Shown here in pieces: positions 24,934 through 36,600 of a stretch of DNA of 64,000 nt (positions are counted from its first letter, which is position 1; each line of letters opens with the position of its first letter). The stretch lies in contig JAYKAV010002442.1 in NCBI GenBank assembly GCA_035582835.1, forward strand, positions 3,359,728 to 3,423,727, in the 5' to 3' direction. The position numbers and the translations under genes are program-made. Origin of the DNA: Phoebastria nigripes (taxonomy: Eukaryota > Chordata > Aves > Procellariiformes > Diomedeidae). The notes under the pieces are model-generated. The model saw only the letters and a program-made list of their open reading frames with translations, had not been told where the DNA came from and did not search any database.

Positions 24934-27900
24934 ACTGCCCACCACAACACTGAATATTTAGCTACAGACTAGTGTTTTGTATCAAGTTATCNCTGCCTTA
25001 ATCCTCCTCTTACAACCACCATTGAAACTTTTCAAAAACTTTCACTAAAAATGCAAACGAGTAGGAAAAACACCAAAGCATCTGAAACCCATTCGCTTTA
25101 TCACTTCTTCCTTTAGCTGTAATACCTTTTCTGGGGGAAAAAAGAATCTCCTATACTTTTACAAATCCAAATTAAAACCAATCCAGCTTTTCCCCGAGAG
25201 GAAAAGCCATCTCTTCCACGGCAAATGCGTATTCTTTGCACCAGGCTAGTATGGGATCACACACACACCCCTGTGCGTGTACACACACGCCACAAAAATT
25301 TTCCTGATAAAAGTTTCAGTGAGCCCAGTTCTTTCCTGCAGACGGTTGGGATTTTGACGAGTTGGCGCTTTTCGGCACAGAAGTGTTTAATCAGATCTTT
25401 CCTGACCAGTTCTGCAGCTGTGCGCCATGTGCCGAGCACTCCTGTCCCAGGGAGGAATTGGTTAGCCGAGCACACCGAAAAGCTACCGAAACACTCCCCA
25501 GTGCTTCCAAACCAAAAAATCAGAGCTTCCCACAAGAAACGGCAAAAATGCCCCCATTCTAAAAAATATATAGCCCCACGGTTGGAGTGGCTTTCATGGG
25601 AAAATCTAAATCATTTACTACATCACGTAAATTAATTTCCAGCATCAAAGAAAAGGCTGCCTTTTTTATTCCTGGAACGTTTGCAACTTCCCTACATTTC
25701 GGTAGCGCCTCCTTATTTTCAGCCCTCAAGAGCTCTGCAAAGCTTTACACTTTTTTGCAAACGCATAAACCCCATTTTCTACGAAGTGAAGTGAATAAAA
25801 GTGTTCGTATAATTTATTGAAGGATTTCTGAATTTCCTAGCTAGTAACTCGCAGAGGCTATGGGAGCTTTTCCCTTTTTCATTCCTAGCGTGGTGAAGGT
25901 TTCAGAGGACGCTTTGCGAGAGCGTGCTGAACCACGCAGCCTCGGTGCACCGAAAGGAGAGCACTGCAAATTGCCCCTGATAGACTTTCATGAGTGTTTG
26001 AACAAATCTAATGCCGGTAACCTTTGGTGCACTGTTCAGAATACACCATGTCCTTAAGCACCCTAACTACAATAACCAAATCCCTCAGAGGCTCCGAAAA
26101 CAGAGCAACGAGGCTACGACATGCTCTGTGCTGCCGGCCAGCTGCTTCAGAGGGGTGTCTGCGCTGAGGGTGTGCGTTCGGACAGGCGAGTTATGGTGTC
26201 CTGCACTTTGTGGAACAACCTGCCACCTCTGAGCCCGTTTGTGATACATGAGTCGTTAAGGCACAGCGCATTGGGAAATGCTGTCCCTGCAGAGCACAGC
26301 AGCACCCAAAGGAGAGCCAGCGTGGGTACCTGGTAGTTACCAGGCCTCTGCTGGGATGCCGTTGGCAGGACAAAACCAGAACCACTGAGCAGCTCCAGCC
26401 CAACCCAAGCTCTCCTTCCCCTGCTTGGAAACACACTGGTTTTCCTCCTTCTATCCTAGCAAGAAGCCCAAAGCTGCCAGAGCAGGAGATGAGGGCTGTG
26501 GCACAGCGTGGGAAACAGCTGCAATGGGAAAGGTGGGAGCTCTGAAGAGTGTGAAGCACAGGTGGAAATCATGGGAGGATCGTGAGGTTTAGGGGAGTAC
26601 AAGGTCTTTGGGGGACAGGGACAGACACAACTAGCCCAGTGTCTCCTGGTCACTCGTTTTTTTCCTGGAGGGAACCCCCCGTGCTCAGCACAAGCCCATT
26701 TGGCAGGGACCCCTTGAAACCTGCCAGCGTGGGAAACAAGCCATCCAAGGTGCAGCAAGGAAGGGCCGGCAAACACAAGCCCTAAAGCTGCTGCCTGTTG
26801 CACCACACCTGGCAAGCTGTGGCTTCCCAGGCGTGGGGCTGGCCGGAGCAGGAGGCGGCTTTCTCACCCCACAAACTGCAGAAACCGGTTTTACATGTGC
26901 CACAGCCTTCCCACCCCACACTCATGAGTAACGCTGCTGCGATTGCAAAAGTGAGGTATCCAGTTCACATGCTGAGGAGGCATCTCTGCAAATCGTTTTT
27001 GTGCCTGTTCCCTCAGTGAACCAGCACTGCCTTTGCCAGGGATGCTGGACCACAGCCACATTCAGAAAGCACAGGCAGGGACATGCACTTCGGTCAAGAG
27101 GGCAAAGATTTGGGGGATTACTCCTGGCCAAGCCTCTGCAAAATCGCCCATCGTGCCTGCCTGTCCCACGGCAGTAACGCAGGGACATCCCCCACGCAGA
27201 GTGCTGCGCAGAGGGAGTTCAGCCATGTGTATAGGGGAACATCCCCTAGCACTGCACGGGCACCCTTCCTCTCCTGCCAGCTTTTCTAAGCCCAGGGCTA
27301 TCTGTGCTCACAGCTGAGAGAGGCTACTAAGGAGCCCAGAGATTTAAGAGGGGGAAGTGAGGGAACAGGGNGTCCTCACCCTGGGATGGACAAAAGCCAA
27401 AGGGCTGTTCTCGCCCCGCAGAAGGGAGGAGGAAGGAAGCGGTGCCTGTTCATTCCCGGGGCAGGAAGGGTAGCGGGAGCAGAGCAGAGTGGCTGTCGCT
27501 CTCTCCTTCTTCCTCCCCTCCCGGGCGGGAACACAGCCTGGCCGAGCCGCTCCTGCCAGACACCCTGGCAGGACCATGGCCCGGCAGCCAGGACAGGCCG
27601 TGCAGGGCGGCAGCCCCAGCCCTGCACAGGACGTGCCTGCCCAGTGCCGAGAAGCCGGCACGTAGGAAACGCGAGAAGGACACCGGGCCTCCGAGCGCTT
27701 AAGGGCTGCCCGGGGCCCAGCGGGCCGGAGGTTCCCCGGGCCTGGAGAAGCCCTCAGGAAGAGGCGAGACGGTCCCGCTTCCCCGCAGCGCACCCCTCCC
27801 GGGGGCCGCTCCCCGCCGGGCAGCGGGCTGGGGGCACCCACCGCCCCCCTGGCAGCCCCCGGGTGCCGGCGGTCCCGCCCAGGCNGCGCCGCTCCCTCAG

Positions 27901-27975
27901 GCAGCCGCCATAGCGGCGCGCGACTCCAGCGGCGAGTGCGACGTCACCCGAGCCCGCCCTTCACCACCGGCGCTG

Positions 27976-27986
27976 TGCGCAGGCGC
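27976..27986 (+). promoter_or_regulatory. STX6: NRF1-like site at STX6 promoter
   Basis: TGCGCAGGCGC matches the palindromic NRF1 motif TGCGCATGCGC at all but one position. It lies six bases before the assembly gap thought to contain STX6 exon 1. Confidence 0.5.
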
Positions 27987-27991
27987 GCGGC

Positions 27992-28098
27992 NNNNNNNNN
28001 NNNNNNNNNNNNNNNNNNNNNNNNNNNNNNNNNNNNNNNNNNNNNNNNNNNNNNNNNNNNNNNNNNNNNNNNNNNNNNNNNNNNNNNNNNNNNNNNNN
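27992..28098. other. Assembly gap (107 N)
   Basis: A run of unknown bases inside the CpG island, the only multi-base gap in the window. The STX6 start codon and the first 11 or so codons, which should precede exon 2, are not found on either side and are probably in this gap. Confidence 0.95.
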
Positions 28099-30494
28099 GA
28101 GCGCCGGCCCTCGGGAGAAGCCCCGCGCCGCGGGGGCTGTGGGGGGGCCGGGGACGTCCCCGGGCGCGGGACGGAGGGGGGCTGGGCAGGGCCGCCCCGC
28201 AGCAGGGGAGGCCCGGGGGGTGCGCGGCGGTCGGGGGTCTCTGGAGGCGACCGGGGCCGGGGAAAATGGCGCCCCTGTCACCCCCTTCTGCGGCTGGGGG
28301 GGGGGGTCTGGGGCGGCCCCGGGCCCGGCCCGGGCCCCGCTGGGGTGCCCGGCGTCGACGACCGGGCGCGGAAGGCCCCGGGGCGAGGCGCTGTGCCGGG
28401 CAGGTGTCGGGCCGCGCCCGGGCCTCCCCGCACGAAGCGCTCCGCGCTCTGCGGGGCCAAGGAAACCCCCGGAGCGAGCTTTGTAGGTGCAGCCCCGGGT
28501 ACAGGGGCGGGCGGGGAAGCGGGAGGTGCAGCCTTGGCTGCAGGTGCAGCTCCCAGCACGCTGGCCCAGCTTGGGGACAGCCTGCCCGGCTGTCCCCACC
28601 GTCGGAGCGAGGTGGCAGTGGCTTGGGAAATGTCGCCCTGCAGCAGGCAGAGCAGGGCTGCCTGGCTCGTGGGTGGCATCCCCAAGAGGCCAGGGCCGTG
28701 GTGTCCAGGCAGAAAGATGGAGGGGAGCAGCGACCAAGCTGGGGAAGAAACTGCAGCATGGACGGTGGCCACGAGAGGAAGCAAGCAGAGAAGAGCCTGA
28801 ACAAAGGCAAATGCAAACCAAAGGTGGTTGAGGCAGGAGGAAAGGAAAATTGTAATTAATACAGTGAAAGCACCTTAGTCTCTAAAAAACACCCTGGGGC
28901 CAGCTTCAGCTTCTGCTGCAGGCCGGTTGCCTGCCCCGCATCGCAGTGAACCAGCACTCGGGAGCAGCGGAGGTGCTCNTAGGGGAGCGGTGGGGAAGGC
29001 CGTGTGAACGCAAGAGGTGTGGGAAGGGATGCTGGTGCAGCCAGGGAAAGTGAATCACTCTGCCAGGTTGAACTGGTGCTAAGGGGAAAAAATACGAGTC
29101 GCTGTGGGTGGGGAGCAAACATCCTATCAAACTTTCCGGGGAGGTTCCTGTGCCGTGCAGGGAAGGGCTGGGAGGGGAGAGGGGATGTGCTGCCAATCCC
29201 AGCGTTAATTATTACCCAGCAGGTTGGGGTGGAAGGGGCTGGTGGAGGCCATCCACGTTGCGTTCAGTTTGCTTTCCTGGAGTTCGTAACGCCTCCCATC
29301 GGAGGACATCCAGCTCTGCTTTAAATTCCTGCTTGTGGGTACTTCCCCAAGTATGGCCAGATGAAAAAAAAAAAAAACTTTTGCTAGCAAGTCGTGGAGG
29401 GAATGAAGCTTGCCGGATCTTCAGTGTGGGCTGCTGACTTTAGGGCACTAGATGTGGCAGACTCAGAGCCGTAGGCGTGCGAGAGGAGGAGGGACATACG
29501 TCAGGGTGCCGAGAGACTGCAGCTTCGACAACAAAGTTGAGTACTTCAGGCCATGGTGTAACGTAGAGAGAGATGCAGTCTTGGCACCCCTGCAGGGTGC
29601 GCGCTCAGTTCATCCGTCCTGGGCTTCCCCCATTGATAACCTGCTTTCCTTCACTGGGGATTAACACCTGCATCTTATGTGGATGCTGCGTGCAAGCTCT
29701 TGGGCTCATGGAGGCCACCTTTCACACCAGTAAAGCCTGGTCTCATCTGCGTCCCTTGTCCCGGCTTCCCATGAACCTGGGGAAGCGATTCACAGCTTGG
29801 GACCACAGAGTTTGTAAATACAGATAACCACACTGATGGACCGTGACCCAAACTTACAGACCTGCTTGCCCCAAACCATCTAAGCAGCGTTCAGTGCCGT
29901 CAGCAAAGCTGCCTTCCCGTGCTGTGAATGCCCTCGTCTCCAAAAAGCTTAGAGCAGCAGAAAAGACTTCTGTTCCCTAAGCCAGCATAGTAGAGCTGTG
30001 TATTTTTTTTAATGCTAAATTAAAATAAACAGTGCTGCACTCAACAGTCTGCCTGGCTGTATTGTGGGGACAGTTCCTGTAATTCTCTGTGCCCTTGGGC
30101 TATCTTACCTAGGTAGTCAAGAGTCTTCAGAGAAAAGCTGTTGAGAGGAATGTGAAACATTAATTGCCAAAGAGCAGCCTTGTTCAGACACTCTGCCCTG
30201 GCTTGCCTGTGTGACACTCGACAGAAACCTCCCCTAAAGAAATAGGTCCCTTCATTAATAGCTGACCTGTAAGTTGTTGTTGCTCAGCACTTTGTGCTGC
30301 AACAAGAGACAGGATTGTCCAGCAGGTAGGGCAAAACCTTATTTTACAAAAGAAACTAAAAATTGTTTGAAGGAAAGATGTTTGGGAGAAAGCTGTGCTT
30401 CCCTGCTCAGCTGGACATGGGGCTGTCCCGCCGTGACTGCTGCAGAGCAACTGATGATAATCCCTTTGCTTCTCTTTAATCACCCCGGCTGCAG

Positions 30495-30664
30495 GGAGGT
30501 GCAGAAAGCCGTGAACACCGCCCAGGGGCTCTTCCAGAGGTGGACAGAGCTCTTGCAAGATCCCTCCATCGCCACAAGAGAAGAAATCGACTGGACCACT
30601 AATGAGCTCAGGAATAACCTGCGGAGCATCGAGTGGGACCTGGAAGACTTGGATGAAACAATTA
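30495..30664 (+). CDS. STX6: STX6 exon 2
   Basis: Acceptor CGGCTGCAG. The first base completes a Gly codon from exon 1. It encodes the helices of the N-terminal domain from [10 protein letters not shown] to DLEDLDETI and ends ATT A, leaving one base of the next codon. The donor is ATATCCTTT, not GT. Confidence 0.96.
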
Positions 30665-33600
30665 ATATCCTTTCTGTGGTCCTTTGGAGGTAGGGGCGTG
30701 CAGTTCCCAAGTTGTACTAAATAGCCAAATACCAGTACTTGCCAGTAGTTACTTTTTTGCAGAAATCAGGACTATTTGGGATTGACTTTTGCATTTACAT
30801 TGGCTTTTCTCAAACTGCAGATGAGAAATTAAGGCAAATGTGTTCAGCAAAAGGATTTTCCTTTTGACAAGGTATATTCTAAGATGCTTTGTTCTAGAAA
30901 GCCTATTGTGTTGCATGAATTTGGATTTCTGTGTAGTCAGTCATACTCTAGGCTGACTTCCAGAAATAATCCTTTTCCCTTGTGTTCATCTGAACACTCC
31001 TGAAAGCGCTGTGCAGCATCAGAGAACCAAAAAAAATGCAAGAGAGAAACATCATGCTGGTGCGTGTACTGCACAGTATGTTCCTGCCACGCCTGTTTTT
31101 TCCTCCAGTGTTTCATACTTTGCTAATCAAATTTTGGGAAAAGGCACAGCGCGGTGGCCACTTGGTAGATCCCCGCTCCGGCACGCTTAGGGTTTGTGTA
31201 TCTGTGTGCGTACCCAACACCGCTAACAGGGACTCCTTGACTCGCTGCCTACGCATTGTTGAGGCAAACCCACGGAAATTCAACCTCGATGCGACAGAGC
31301 TGGGTATCAGGAAAGCCTTCATCACGAGCACGCGGCAGGTGGTCAGGGTAAGAAACGTGGGCTTGGGGTGGAAGTGTGGGGAAGGCAGGGGGAGCGATCA
31401 GGTGGTTAAAAAAAGGAAAGCTTCTGGCCATTTCCATGCTGAACTGGAGAGCAGAGAATAAACCTGCTACCTGCTCTCTCTCAGGCTTCTTCCTCTTCCC
31501 CGTGCGCTCCCTCCTGGGGCTGCCCTGATGGGTTTGGGGCAGCGGGGGTGCAGGTGCCCCATGGTATACCCTCCTTTTCAGCTGCTGCCCCTTTAAGTCT
31601 TCACACCTCTCTAGCAACAGCAAGCCTGGGAACCTGTAGTAACTGGGGAGGAAGAGTAAAGACCCCGCTGTGATGCAGGGGAGGTTGGAGCCTCCCTGGT
31701 GACTTCAACATCCTACCACTACAAAATAGTCCAAACAACCACTAGATTTATTTTTAACTCGAGGAAGATTTTTTTTTTTTTTTTTAGTTTAAGCTCATAC
31801 TTCAGAAGCAAAAGGAGGATTTTAACAACTTGGTGGTAATAAATAGAGAAGAAACATCTTCCCAAAAGCTTCACTGCCTGGTAACAAGCTGCTAGTTAGG
31901 AAGTTTTCACCCTATTAATAGCTACACTGAGCGTAGCTTAGTTTCTGCTGCCCCTCATGACTCTGATGTTCCTGCTTCGCAAAATGCATTGCTGTGGCTG
32001 GCAGCAAGCTTGTTACCCTACCTGCAGTCCTGTGGTCTAGATGCAGTTCCTAAGGCTTGCTGCCTGGGAACTGATCCCAAAACCACGCTGGCCCCGGGTA
32101 GCAGGCATGTGCTCGCTACCTTGCCCTCAGTGTAGTCCACTCCCAAACAGGCAGGATCAGGCAAGCCCGCTCTATGGTCCTCTTTTTCCTGGCTGAAAAC
32201 TGCTGGCTAATGGATTTTGGAGCAGCATCTCTTACTGTTAAATGAAATTCGTTAGTGGCATTATGCAACTGACTTCCAGTTTCCATGGGGGAATTCGTGA
32301 TGCACAGCAGCATGTGCATTAGCCGGTGAGAAGTAACTGAGTGGGATCTGGTGCTCTTAGGTGATGTGTTACACGTCTCTGAACAGTAAACCATACCTAA
32401 ACATTCTGGTGACATCAGAACTGTGCTGGCGGATCAACCTCTGCTAGATCATATTGACTGCTTGCTAATCTACCCTATAAAAACTAGACTACGTTGTGAT
32501 GGGGAGCCTTCTGTGGCTAGCGATCTTCCACAGGAACTCAACAGCAAAACTTAATTGATAAAAGAGAAAACGTAGGCACAGTCAGAGAGGATGGCCACAG
32601 GACAGGAAATCTATCTTGTCCTATGCAGTATAAAACCAGATGCAACTGGGAATAAAGTGCAGGGGGTTACAGGCTTCCAAGACCCTAAAGAACATGGTTG
32701 TTCCTTACAGTCTATCAATGGGAATGTTAGTTTAATATTATACAAATCAAAGTGTTTCTGATTGTAGTGGAGCAAAGTGAGTAGTAAATAAGGAATATTT
32801 TCAAAATATCCCATTGCCGTTGATTCTAGTATTAGTAAAACGATGAACTGCGATGAAGCTTTCTACAATATCCTTCCAGACTCTTCAAAACTGTACATTT
32901 TTGAAGAAAATCTCCCTTCCCTTACTCCCCCTAAAGAAGCCGCTCTGGGTATAGATGGCCCTGTAGCACCCTGAAACTGCCTGTCACCTCAAATCCAATG
33001 CTCACATACTTCTTCTTTCGTTGAACACACAGGAAATGAAGGATCAGATGTCAAACTCCTCCATGCAAGCACTGGCTGAAAGAAAAAACAGGCAGGTGAG
33101 AACCAGAAACGGGCAAGTTAAGTGAATGCAGTGGCTGTTTGGTACTTTAAGGAGTGAGGAGGATTTACCAGCTCTAGCATCTGTTGCCTTAAGGTATGTG
33201 TTAGGTGAAACTTCCATTTTCACTTACTCCGAGGCCCCACAGCGTAAGGTAGAGTGTAGAGCGTTGATCAAAACTGTGTAAAAGCTGTAATTACTATCTA
33301 TATCCTGTCTGTAGTTCATCCCCTTAAAAACCTTTATTCTGGGAAGGGGCTTGCATGCTGCAGCGAAGCTGTGTGTTTGAACCATGTCTGTTTTGCTGAC
33401 CTGCGCAAAGACCAGCCTGAGAGAGCTGGTTCTCGCAGGCGTGTTGCTGCCACCCTCTTCCAAGCCTGTCTCTCAAAGCAATAAGTCAGCACTCGCCATC
33501 TGTCTCTGTCTTCAGATCTGGTTGTGTACAACTGTCAGTGTTGCATCATCCCGCGGAAAGGGGAATCTCCCTCCTCCTCGGGGGGAACAGGCTCAGAATC

Positions 33601-36600
33601 CATGTCAGTGAATGTAATCCTGCGCTCTGCTGTATTTAGGAGCCAAGATGCTGCAATATCCTTTCACACAGCTGCCTCTCGTAATAGTTAGCCATGTAAG
33701 AAGATGGAAGAAGCTCAAGGAGTCTCAGGTTGTCTGCACTTATAATCTAAGGAATAGAAATAGATGCGGCTTGCGCTCCTCCCCGGCTGATGGGGAGGCT
33801 GTAAGGAGATCTCAGAGCTGACTTCCAGAGCTGCCTCAGTAAAAGGTGGTGTGCACTTCGTACAATTAACTTATCTGGCTGCATCAGTCCTACCACCTGT
33901 GGCAAAAATGACGAACCTGCAACCAGCAACTGAGAAGCACAGAGCTGATTCCTGAGCTTGTTGCGGGGTTAATTGATGTGCTTGGCAAACACTTGNAGAA
34001 GCAAAGTCCCTTACACCCTTGCTCAAACAAGCCTGTAGCTGTCTCTGCATTTTGCTGCTTTCCTTTGCGTGAAGTTCCTGCTAGCTGCAGGGACCACATG
34101 GCCCAGCTCGCACGGCAACATCTGGTCAGGAAAACTGACTTCCCCTTGCCGTCTTCCTCTCCCTTCCCCAGCCCCTCGCCTTCCTTCCAGACCGCAAAGC
34201 TTGTGCTGGGCTGGGCTGCAGTGGCTTTTCCAATGTGCCTCTGTGTCTGAGAGGCTGGCTGATGGCAACCTGACCCTCACAGGCTAAGGCTGGCAAACAG
34301 AGGCCTTTCTCCTGAAGCTGCAGCAAAACTAGCGCACCGCGTTAAATAAGCAGTAGTTGCGTTTGCCACAAACTGGAGAGAACCAGGAGCTTGCTCGGTG
34401 TCGGGGGCAGACAAAGCCAGATGTCCTGCTGGCTTCCTGCGCAGTTGGTGCATCAGCTTTCCTCGCCCCTCCTTGAACCTTGTAAGGCAGATGAACAGTA
34501 TAGACCGTCTCATTTTTAGCCTGCCGGAGCAGTCTGGTCATTGTCTTGCTGTTCTTCACAAATACTCGGTTGTCTCCCTCCTTCCCACAAGCAGAAGCTG
34601 CAGGATGGTCTCGTTACGAGTCGGCCTTGCCTCCATGCGGGTGGGCAGAGCTCCCTAACCCATTCATAGTGCTGCAGGGTGCGGCTCCTCACCTGCGGGC
34701 CATGTTCATTCTCCAGCATCTGTTGGTCATGTTATACCCCTTCCAGGGACCAGACTTACTCAGCTGGAAAGGCACATCTCTGCTGGCTTTGCACAAGCTT
34801 CTCTCTTCAGGTTGTAGAGCAGGTAGCAAGTGTAATTTTGTATGCTGGCAACTGAACNGTATGCTGGAGGAACAGGTAGCCTGAATCAAAGAACATGAGC
34901 ATACAATACTGCTGTGGTTATATATCGCACTGTTTTACTGTCAGCTCAACTGGTTAAGTACTTTATCCAGACCCTCTTAAGCCCCTGTCATTAGTAGCAC
35001 AGTGTTCAGTTCGAGCTATACATCTGTTAACACAATATATATCCGGATACTTTCCAGCTTACGTGTCCTAGCACACAGTGCTGCCCCTTGAGCAGATCTT
35101 TGCTAGTCCTTTGTGCTCTGCAGTCCTCCTGCTTACACCATCTGTCGGTCGTACTCCAGAGCTATATCTGCAATATCAGGCTGCAGAGACTTCCCAGGCT
35201 GGCATTTTGGCATTGTGTTGTTTTAATTCGTGACAGCACTCTGGCTGAGTAGCAATAGAGCGGGAGGAAAAGGATGCTGTATGCGTGTGTACAGGAGTAT
35301 TGCCTCGTCCGCCTTCCCACTACACCTTGTAGGCGGGCTGCGAGCAGACACAAGGGTGTTGCTAAGGGCTCTCTGCATCTGTTTAGGCGCTCCTGGGAGA
35401 AAGTGGGAGTCAGAGTTGGAGCTCTGGACCTGACAAATACAGCCGTCTGGACCGGGAGCTGCAATTAGCAAATTCACACTTCATCGAGGAGCAGCAAGCT
35501 CAACAACAGGTAAGGCAGCTGGCACCATGCGGACTAAATAGCTTTGCTTGCCAAATGGGTGCCAGGGGGATGAGGTACAGGCTGCGAGAGCCAAAAAAAA
35601 TCCAGTCCTTGGCTGGTCTGGATCCAGGAGCGTGACAGCCCTGCTCTTCGCTTGCAGCATATACCTGTGCATGTGTTCCCTGTACAGCACAGCTTTGGAT
35701 GCATCTTGGAGCTGAGATTTTAACCCTTGAGGCTTGGGTCTTCTGCTCTGTACAGAAGGCAAACAACATGATCTGGAAGCTGTAGCACACTAAGCTTTAA
35801 TACTATGAGGATTGCTGAAATACTTGGAAGAGTAGAAATGTTGCAAACAGAAGAGAGCCCGTTTCTCTGGGGCTTCCCAGAGCAGCTTCCCCTAGTTATA
35901 AAGTGAGCTGATGTTTGCTGTTGTTTGTGTGCATCTTCATCAGAACAGGCTAGGAGCAGGAGCATGTGCCTGCTTCCTTTTCCTGCCTTTGTCAACATGA
36001 AATTCATGAGAAAGCATGTGCGAGGGCTTTGTGAGAACCCCTGGCGAGGTGCTTCCCCGCCGCAGGGAGAGTTCGTCTGGAGAAGTTTCCGGGCAGCACG
36101 CAGACCCACGCACAGCAGCCCACCAAAACACGGGCCTTTAAACAGGCAGCTTCTTGGAGGCAGCAAACTCTGCTAAAGCTCCTGACCCATGACACCACCC
36201 CAGCTTTCAGACAAGTTTTACCTAGTGACTCTAGGAAGATAAAGAGATTCAGAAGTAGGTAACTAGGGTAAATCTAATCCTTAGCGTGACTGTGCCTCGA
36301 AAATGACTTAAAACATCAGCAGACCTATTCCTCTGGCGCATTCGGAGCCAGGCTTGCTATTTTTAGCTGTAGAAGCTGCAACAGCCTTTTATTCGCATTA
36401 ACTCCTTGTTAGCTGCAGCATGTTCCAGGTTGCGTTTCCCAGGCACAACATCAGCGTGGCTCCCTGGTGCCTGCTGCCATAGCTGCTGCGGGCAGGGGGG
36501 CTTGCGGAGGTTTTGATGACCAGCCCCTGTGGCTTTCAAGAGTCACCTTAGCAGTGGGTGCAGCAGGGAAGGGAGGGGGCATGGCTGAGCAGAGGCTGGA

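Larger units (their letters stand above)
18481..27400. other. Intergenic region between IER5 and STX6, no gene seen
   Basis: No coding exon is recognisable on either strand. In mammals MR1 lies in this interval. I looked for MHC class I-like alpha1, alpha2 and Ig-domain exons and saw none. The first part is GC-rich. About 23.9-26.1 kb is clearly richer in A+T. Short tandem repeats and a CR1-like fragment are listed separately. Promoter-distal enhancers of IER5 could lie here but cannot be read from sequence alone. Confidence 0.6.
27400..28700. promoter_or_regulatory. STX6: CpG island at the STX6 5' end
   Basis: A dense GC- and CpG-rich block surrounds the assembly gap. It lies upstream of STX6 exon 2 and follows AT-richer intergenic sequence, so it is the expected promoter and first-exon region of this broadly expressed gene. 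Just before the gap are a CRE-like GACGTCAC (27940-27947) and an NRF1-like TGCGCAGGCGC (27976-27986). No TATA box is visible, as usual for CpG-island promoters. Confidence 0.65.

Noticed and set aside
25255..25300. CA/GT-rich stretch as a microsatellite
   Set aside because: Short and imperfect; not clearly above chance.
27936..28859. Open frames of about 290-307 codons across the N gap
   Set aside because: They exist only because the unknown bases are read as X; CpG-island sequence without domain content.
29452..29664. Small open frame MWQTQSRRRARGG... in STX6 intron 1
   Set aside because: Not part of the syntaxin protein, no good context, no splice support.
31221..31252. GT-AG alternative for STX6 intron 2 using the AG at 31228-31229
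   Set aside because: It would insert extra residues and needs a GT donor that breaks the conserved DETISIVEANP; the AT-AC borders fit exactly.
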